Origin: Halorubrum rubrum
GTDB taxonomy: Archaea; Halobacteriota; Halobacteria; Halobacteriales; Haloferacaceae
Assembly (NCBI RefSeq): GCF_024494685.1
Contig: NZ_JANHDM010000005.1
Span: 124,001-188,000, forward strand
Length of the DNA: 64,000 bases
Direction of reading: 5' to 3'
The position numbers and the translations under genes are program-made. The notes beneath the pieces were generated by a model that saw only the letters and a list, made by a program, of their open reading frames with translations, did not search any database and was not told the DNA's origin. Of the stretch, positions 59,716-64,000 are shown piece by piece (position 1 is the first letter of the stretch; every line of letters starts with the position of its first letter).

Positions 59716-61011
59716 ATGACGCTGCCCGTCGAGATCCTGTTCGGCATCTACCTGGGGGTCCTCACGGGGATCATCCCCGCGCTGATCGCCGGCGTGTTGG
59801 GGTTCATCTTCAAGTACTTCACCGGCGTGACGATCCCCGGACTCGGGGTCGTGGCGCTCGCGCTGGCGATCGCGGGGGTGAACGGCGGGCTGCTCGCGTT
59901 GAACGACGAGACGATCCGCAGCTCCGACCGCGCGCCGGCGATCCTCACGGCGATCCTCGTCGTGTTGATGCTCTCGCTGTACGCGCACGCGCAGGGCGAC
60001 AAGCTCGGCGCTGACGTTCCCAAGCGCGTCTCCTTCCGGAAGCTCCGCGAGCGCACCCTCTCGAGCGACGTCGTCGAGCTCGTCGGCGGACGGGGGCAGG
60101 TCCGCGTCGCCGTCGCCGGCGAGGTCGGCGACATGGAGGGATACCCGCCGCTGCCCGCGGAGACCCGGCGGGCGATCGCCGAGGGCGAGTGGACGTTCCC
60201 CGCGGACGTGCCGCTCGGGGAGCTGGAGACGCGGTTCGCCGAGCGGCTGAAGACGGAGCTCGAGCTCGTCGACGTGAGCGTCCGGATCGACGAGGAGGCG
60301 CGGGCGACGGTGGCGGCGGCCCCGCCGACCGGCGGGCTCTCAAAGCGCGTCCCGAAGGGGAAACGGGCCGTATCGGTCCCGGCGCTCGTGCCGACCGGGC
60401 TCGCCCGCGGCGACGTCGTGAGGGTCGTCACGTCCGACCTCACGGTCGAGGGAACGCTCTTGGCGGCGAAGTCGGGCGGGAAACCCGCCGAGGGGAGCGG
60501 CGTCGGATCGACCGCGTCCGCGGCGGGGGGCGACGACCCTGACGCGGACCCGCCCCCCGAGAACGGGCGGGGAGGGGATCCCCGAACGGACGGCGGCGAG
60601 CCGGCGGCGACGCCGGCTGCCCCCCCGACGACGGGGACCACGACCGGCGGCGAGGGTCGCGTGACCGTCGCGGTCGACCGCTCGGAGGCGGGCCCGCTGT
60701 TGCGGGCCGGTCGCGGGCGGGTCCTCGTGTGTTCGCGGGGGACGCGCCGGGAGTTCGAGCTGACGACGCTGTTGCGCCGAGCTGGCAAGCGGTTCCGGAA
60801 GGTGACGGTCGTCGCCGGCGGGGCGCTGGACGGCCACACCATCGGCGAGATCGGCGTCCGAGAGGCGTACGACGTCGCGGTGCTCGCGGCGCGGCACGAC
60901 GCGGAGTGGACCGTCGCGCCGGGCGGGAACCAGCCGCTCTCCGCGGGCGACGAGCTGTTCGTCGTCGGTACCCGCGAGGCGCTCGACCGGTTCGGGGAGG
61001 TGGCGGCGTGA
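59716..61011 (+). CDS. Membrane protein with C-terminal TrkA_C (RCK-C) domain, first of a pair
   Basis: 431 residues. Two to three N-terminal hydrophobic segments (about 8-35, 38-60, 74-95) are followed by two soluble domains. The first is related to its downstream neighbour (compare VPLGELETRFAERLKTELEL with LTVEQLRERLVERVKTDYGV). A roughly 65-residue Gly/Pro/Thr-rich linker comes next, then a TrkA_C domain (DGHTIGEIGVREAYDVAVLAA, LSAGDELFVVGTREALDRF). No TrkA-N or pore motif. The stop overlaps the start of the next gene (GTGA). It lies divergent from the K+ channel gene. A role in regulating K+ flux is inference. Confidence 0.85.
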   Translation: MTLPVEILFGIYLGVLTGIIPALIAGVLGFIFKYFTGVTIPGLGVVALALAIAGVNGGLLALNDETIRSSDRAPAILTAILVVLMLSLYAHAQGDKLGADVPKRVSFRKLRERTLSSDVVELVGGRGQVRVAVAGEVGDMEGYPPLPAETRRAIAEGEWTFPADVPLGELETRFAERLKTELELVDVSVRIDEEARATVAAAPPTGGLSKRVPKGKRAVSVPALVPTGLARGDVVRVVTSDLTVEGTLLAAKSGGKPAEGSGVGSTASAAGGDDPDADPPPENGRGGDPRTDGGEPAATPAAPPTTGTTTGGEGRVTVAVDRSEAGPLLRAGRGRVLVCSRGTRREFELTTLLRRAGKRFRKVTVVAGGALDGHTIGEIGVREAYDVAVLAARHDAEWTVAPGGNQPLSAGDELFVVGTREALDRFGEVAA

Positions 61012-62318
61012 CGGCGACCGTCTCCGGTCTCTTCGGCGTTTTCGGCGTCTCGGGGGCGGCGGCCGCGACCGGGGTGAACTTCGCGGACCCGCGCGTGGCG
61101 GCGATCACGCTCGTCACGTTCGCGGTCCTCGCCGTGGTCGTCTCGGCGTCGGGCGCGCTCGTCTATCGGTGGTACTTCCGGTCGCCGATCCCGGAGGGCG
61201 TCGCGGTCCTGCTCGGCGTCTCGATCGTCGCGCTGTACCTCAACACCACGTCGCTCGGGGCGCTCGTCAGCGCGGAGACCGCGGAGCTGCTCACCGTCGA
61301 GACCGTCGTCTTCAACGTGGCCGCGCTCGCGCTCGCGGCCGTCGTCGCCCCGGCGGGCAGGTACGCGGGAGACCGGCTCGCCGTCGACGTCTTCGCGCTG
61401 TCGGGCATGAAGGGGATCGAGGGGGAGATGAGCCGGTTCGTCAGGAGCGTTGGCCGGATGACGCCCGTGACGCTGCCGGCCGCCGACGAGATCGAGGACA
61501 TGGACACCTACGAGCCGGTCACCGCAGAAAAGAAGGCCGAGATGGCCGAGCGGACGCTGATATTCGCCCGCGGCCTCACGGTCGAACAGCTCCGCGAGCG
61601 GCTCGTCGAGCGGGTGAAGACGGACTACGGGGTCGGCTACGTCGACGTCGACGTCGACCAGGACGGCGCGCTCGAGTACTTCGCGGTCGGCTCGCGGGTG
61701 ACCGGGATCGGCCCAACGCTCGCGCCCGGCCGGGTCGCGGTCGCGCTCTCCGCGGACCCGCCGAACAACGCGACCGCCGGCGACATGGTCCAGATATGGC
61801 GGACGGAGCCCGAGGCGGAGCGCGTCGCGACCGGGGAGCTTCGGGGCGTCGCCGGCGACGCCGCCACGGTCGCGCTCGACGAGTCGGACGCGGAGACGCT
61901 CTCCCCCGAGGGCGGCTACCGGCTGGTGACGCTCCCGGCGGAGCCGCAGGCGGACCGCGAGTTCGCCTCGCTGCTCCGCAACGCCGACGAGACGATGGCG
62001 ACGGTCACCGTCGAGGACGGCGGCGAACTCGTCGGCACGACCGTCGGCGAGGTGAGCGCGGTCGTCGCCGCGGTCCGCCCCGTCGAGGGATCGGTCCAGC
62101 CGATCCCCCGACGTGCGTACGTGTTCGCGGCCGGCGACACCGCGTTCCTCGTCGGTCGGCCCGACGCGATCCGGCGGTTCGAGGCGGAGGCGAAACGCGT
62201 CGAGGGGGAGAGTGACGGGGAGGGCGGCGACGGCGGCGGGCCGGACTCCACCGCCGACGCCGGCGACGCGGTGGACGCCGAGAGCGGCTCGACGGGCGGG
62301 GACGTGACACAACGCTAA
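61008..62318 (+). CDS. Membrane protein with C-terminal TrkA_C (RCK-C) domain, second of a pair
   Basis: The 436-residue paralogue of the preceding gene starts at a GTG in the GTGA overlap. Three hydrophobic segments (about 22-48, 58-75 and 95-120), then the shared middle domain with LTVEQLRERLVERVKTDYGV and PGRVAVALSADPPNNATAGD. Last comes a TrkA_C-like domain (LVGTTVGEVSAVVAAVRPVEG and AAGDTAFLVGRPDAIRRFEAEAKR). The C-terminal 30 residues are acidic and Gly-rich. No channel pore is evident. Both genes are probably translated together. Confidence 0.85.
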   Translation: MTATVSGLFGVFGVSGAAAATGVNFADPRVAAITLVTFAVLAVVVSASGALVYRWYFRSPIPEGVAVLLGVSIVALYLNTTSLGALVSAETAELLTVETVVFNVAALALAAVVAPAGRYAGDRLAVDVFALSGMKGIEGEMSRFVRSVGRMTPVTLPAADEIEDMDTYEPVTAEKKAEMAERTLIFARGLTVEQLRERLVERVKTDYGVGYVDVDVDQDGALEYFAVGSRVTGIGPTLAPGRVAVALSADPPNNATAGDMVQIWRTEPEAERVATGELRGVAGDAATVALDESDAETLSPEGGYRLVTLPAEPQADREFASLLRNADETMATVTVEDGGELVGTTVGEVSAVVAAVRPVEGSVQPIPRRAYVFAAGDTAFLVGRPDAIRRFEAEAKRVEGESDGEGGDGGGPDSTADAGDAVDAESGSTGGDVTQR

Positions 62319-62343
62319 TGACGCGTCCCCGCGGGGATGGCGT

Positions 62344-62616
62344 ATGGAGTGGAAGCTGTTCGCGGACCTCGCGGAGATCGCTGGCGACCGCGTCGTCGCG
62401 GTCGACGCCGAACCGGGCGACACGGTCGGAGACGCGTTCGAGGCCCTCCTCGAGGCGCATCCGGGGCTTCGCGACCGCGTGCTCGAGGACGGCGAGGTGG
62501 CGGACCACATCAACGTGCTCCGCAACGGGAGCAACGTCCACCACGAGGAGGGGATGGAGACGGTCCTCGACGCCGACGACGAGCTCGCGTTGTTCCCGCC
62601 GGTGAGCGGCGGGTAG
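62344..62616 (+). CDS. samp1: Ubiquitin-like small archaeal modifier protein SAMP1
   Basis: The 90-residue MoaD/ThiS-like beta-grasp protein begins MEWKLFADLAEIAGDRVV and ends PPVSGG, with the C-terminal di-Gly needed for activation by an E1-like enzyme (UbaA in Haloferax). SAMP1 tags proteins (sampylation) and also serves sulfur transfer to molybdopterin. The acidic sequence and length match Haloferax SAMP1. An AT-poor upstream gap leaves the promoter unclear. It precedes the deoxyhypusine synthase gene by 91 bp. Confidence 0.93.
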   Translation: MEWKLFADLAEIAGDRVVAVDAEPGDTVGDAFEALLEAHPGLRDRVLEDGEVADHINVLRNGSNVHHEEGMETVLDADDELALFPPVSGG

Positions 62617-62707
62617 GGCGATCCTCGGCTGATGGCGAACCCCGATCGGTCGCGCTCGCGGCGGACCGATCGGTCGTTTCAAACGGTCGCGCGTCGCAGT
62701 GGCGGAC

Positions 62708-63787
62708 ATGAGCGACGACCCCGAGGCGGACGTGGACGACCACGGTGGCGACGCGGACGGTCACGAGGCGGGCGTCGACGGCCACGACGACCATCCCCAC
62801 CGCGAGGAGTTCGACGACGACCCGGTCGGGCACGCGCGCGTCGGCGCGGGGATGACCGTCGGGGAGCTCCTCGAGACGTACGGCGAGGCCGGGATCGGCG
62901 CGGCCGACGTCCACGAGGCGGGCGACGTGCTCGCGGAGATGTTCGGGAACGACGACTGTACGGTCTTCCTCTCGCTCGCGGGCGCGATGGTCCCCGCCGG
63001 GATGCGCCGGATCGTCTCGGAACTGATCCGCGACGGCTACGTCGACGCGCTGGTGACGACGGGCGCGAACCTCACCCACGACGCGATCGAGGCGATCGGC
63101 GGGAAACACCACCACGGCCGCACGCACGACCCCGAGAAGAGCCTCCGCGAGCACGACGAGACCCTCCGCGAGGAGGGCGTCGACCGCATCTACAACGTCT
63201 ATCTGCCACAGGAGCACTTCGCCGAGTTCGAGGGGCACCTCCGCGAGGAGGTGTTTCCGGCGCTCGAGGGCGAGGGTGCGGCGTCGATCGCGGATCTCTG
63301 TGCCGAACTCGGCCGGGCGAACGCCGAAGTGAACGAGCGCGAGGGCGTCGCCGAGGACGCGGGCGTCGCCGCCGCCGCCTACGAGTCGGACGTGCCAGTC
63401 TACTGTCCGGCGGTTCAAGACTCCGTGTTGGGCCTTCAGGCGTGGATGTACGCCCAGACGGCCGACTTCACCCTCGACGCGCTCGCCGACATGACCGACC
63501 TGACCGACCTCGCGTTCGACGCCGACGACGCGGGCTGCCTGCTCGTCGGCGGCGGGGTCCCGAAGAACTTCACCCTCCAGACGATGCTCGTCACGCCGCG
63601 GGCGTACGACTACGCGGTCCAGGTCACGATAGACCCGGAGGCGACCGGCGGGCTCTCGGGGGCGACCTTAGAGGAGGCGCGCTCGTGGGGGAAACTCGAG
63701 ACGGACGCGCGAAACGCCTCCGTCTACGGCGACGCGACGGTGATGCTGCCGCTGCTCGTCGCTGCCGCCCGCGAGCGCGTGGAGTAG
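62708..63787 (+). CDS. dys: Deoxyhypusine synthase
   Basis: 359 residues. An acidic and His-rich N-terminal 40 residues (DDHGGDADGHEAGVDGHDDH region) precede the conserved domain: VFLSLAGAMVPAGMRRIV, DALVTTGANLTHDAIEAI and the catalytic Lys in GGGVPKNFTLQTMLV (Lys286). It makes deoxyhypusine on aIF5A, in most organisms from spermidine; in haloarchaea an agmatine-based route has been reported. The ATG at 62708 was preferred to a GTG three codons upstream. TTTCAAACGG about 26 nt before it may be the TATA. Confidence 0.93.
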   Translation: MSDDPEADVDDHGGDADGHEAGVDGHDDHPHREEFDDDPVGHARVGAGMTVGELLETYGEAGIGAADVHEAGDVLAEMFGNDDCTVFLSLAGAMVPAGMRRIVSELIRDGYVDALVTTGANLTHDAIEAIGGKHHHGRTHDPEKSLREHDETLREEGVDRIYNVYLPQEHFAEFEGHLREEVFPALEGEGAASIADLCAELGRANAEVNEREGVAEDAGVAAAAYESDVPVYCPAVQDSVLGLQAWMYAQTADFTLDALADMTDLTDLAFDADDAGCLLVGGGVPKNFTLQTMLVTPRAYDYAVQVTIDPEATGGLSGATLEEARSWGKLETDARNASVYGDATVMLPLLVAAARERVE

Positions 63788-64000
63788 CGGGCCGCGGCCG
63801 CGATGCGTACTACGTCCTATTTATAAATCGATCTGCCGTGGCGCGTGCCCGTGAGCGGCCGCCGGGGGCGGCCGCGAACGGCACCGCGCGAGGGACGCGG
63901 TGAGCGCTCGAAGAGCGCGAACCGCGAGGCTGGGGAGGCGTGAGGTGCCGTGCGGTGTCGTGCGGGGCGGGACTCAAAGGGGCAGCCGCGAGGAGACCGT
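63788..64000. other. Right-end gene-free stretch with repeat copy B
   Basis: Only the repeat and a TATA-like element (CTATTTATAAATC, 63819-63831) are seen before the window ends. No gene is visible; the end is truncated. Confidence 0.6.
63845..64000 (-). repeat. Dispersed GC-rich repeat element, copy B (truncated by window edge)
   Basis: In reverse complement this reads CTGCCCCTTTGAGTCCC then GCACCTCACGCCTCCCCAGC, the same two cores as copy A at 23742-23812, with about 50 bp between them, then CTCGC-rich sequence. The element runs off the right edge. A TATA-like TTTATAAATC lies just outside its left end (63822-63831) on the plus strand, about 20-30 bp before the repeat. Confidence 0.8.

Noticed and set aside
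59748-62534. A long minus-strand frame opposite the TrkA_C pair and SAMP1
   Set aside because: Composition is Ser/Arg/Thr-rich with no motifs, and the plus strand carries TrkA_C and SAMP1 signatures.
1-64000. tRNA or rRNA genes
   Set aside because: I looked in all gaps for T-arm GTTCGA-x-C with matching acceptor ends and found none that fold. A tRNAscan-SE run would settle it.
1-64000. Prophage, IS element or genomic island
   Set aside because: No transposase, integrase, tail or terminase gene and no tRNA-flanked segment were found. Codon use looks even across the window.

Overview
The window is a high-GC, acidic-protein chromosome segment from a haloarchaeon, most like Halorubrum or a close relative. 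This rests on Asp/Glu-rich proteins throughout, a twin-arginine lipoprotein, AglJ, HerA, SAMP1, deoxyhypusine synthase, a TrmB-family regulator, archaeal L11 and sdhCDBA. Many start codons lie about 24-30 nt downstream of an AT-rich TATA-like element with no room for a Shine-Dalgarno sequence, as expected for leaderless archaeal transcripts. I see no tRNA, rRNA, CRISPR array, transposase or prophage gene. The dense alternative-frame ORFs are GC shadows.

Left part (1-23 kb): a 3'-truncated phoU; a five-gene CUT1-type sugar ABC operon (solute-binding lipoprotein, two permeases, ATPase, small membrane protein); two MATE exporters; a NodB-type deacetylase; a MaeB-type malic enzyme; an MscS channel; a PAC2 proteasome-assembly chaperone with a C-terminal HbYX-like tripeptide; a TrmB-family regulator; a YdjM-like membrane protein divergent from aroA; arginase; and a small HTH regulator.

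Middle (23-50 kb): a 0.75 kb gene-free stretch carries a dispersed repeat that recurs inverted at the right end of the window. Next come NDH-2, nucleoside phosphorylase and cytidine deaminase, ATP-dependent DNA ligase with an in-frame 36-bp repeat expansion, a glutamate-cysteine-ligase-like protein, a 7TM histidine kinase, purK, a hydroxyacid dehydrogenase, a divergent FtsZ/CetZ-like GTPase, an AI-2E-type membrane protein, and a surface-glycan neighbourhood (aglJ, VTT protein, GtrA, sulfatase-like protein). UspA, HerA, a PfkB kinase and a flavin-dependent oxidoreductase follow.

Right part (50-64 kb): L11; a tetR-MFS efflux operon with a perfect 18-bp operator at the tetR start; a cold-shock protein; sdhCDBA; a small HTH protein; a degenerate family-4 UDG-like Fe-S protein; a K+ channel facing two overlapping paralogous membrane proteins with TrkA_C domains; SAMP1; and deoxyhypusine synthase. 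The K+ channel/TrkA_C trio is the best candidate for an undescribed system. The FtsZ-like GTPase, the HbYX-tailed PAC2 protein, the dispersed repeat and the duplicated gene 3' ends are the other main points of interest.
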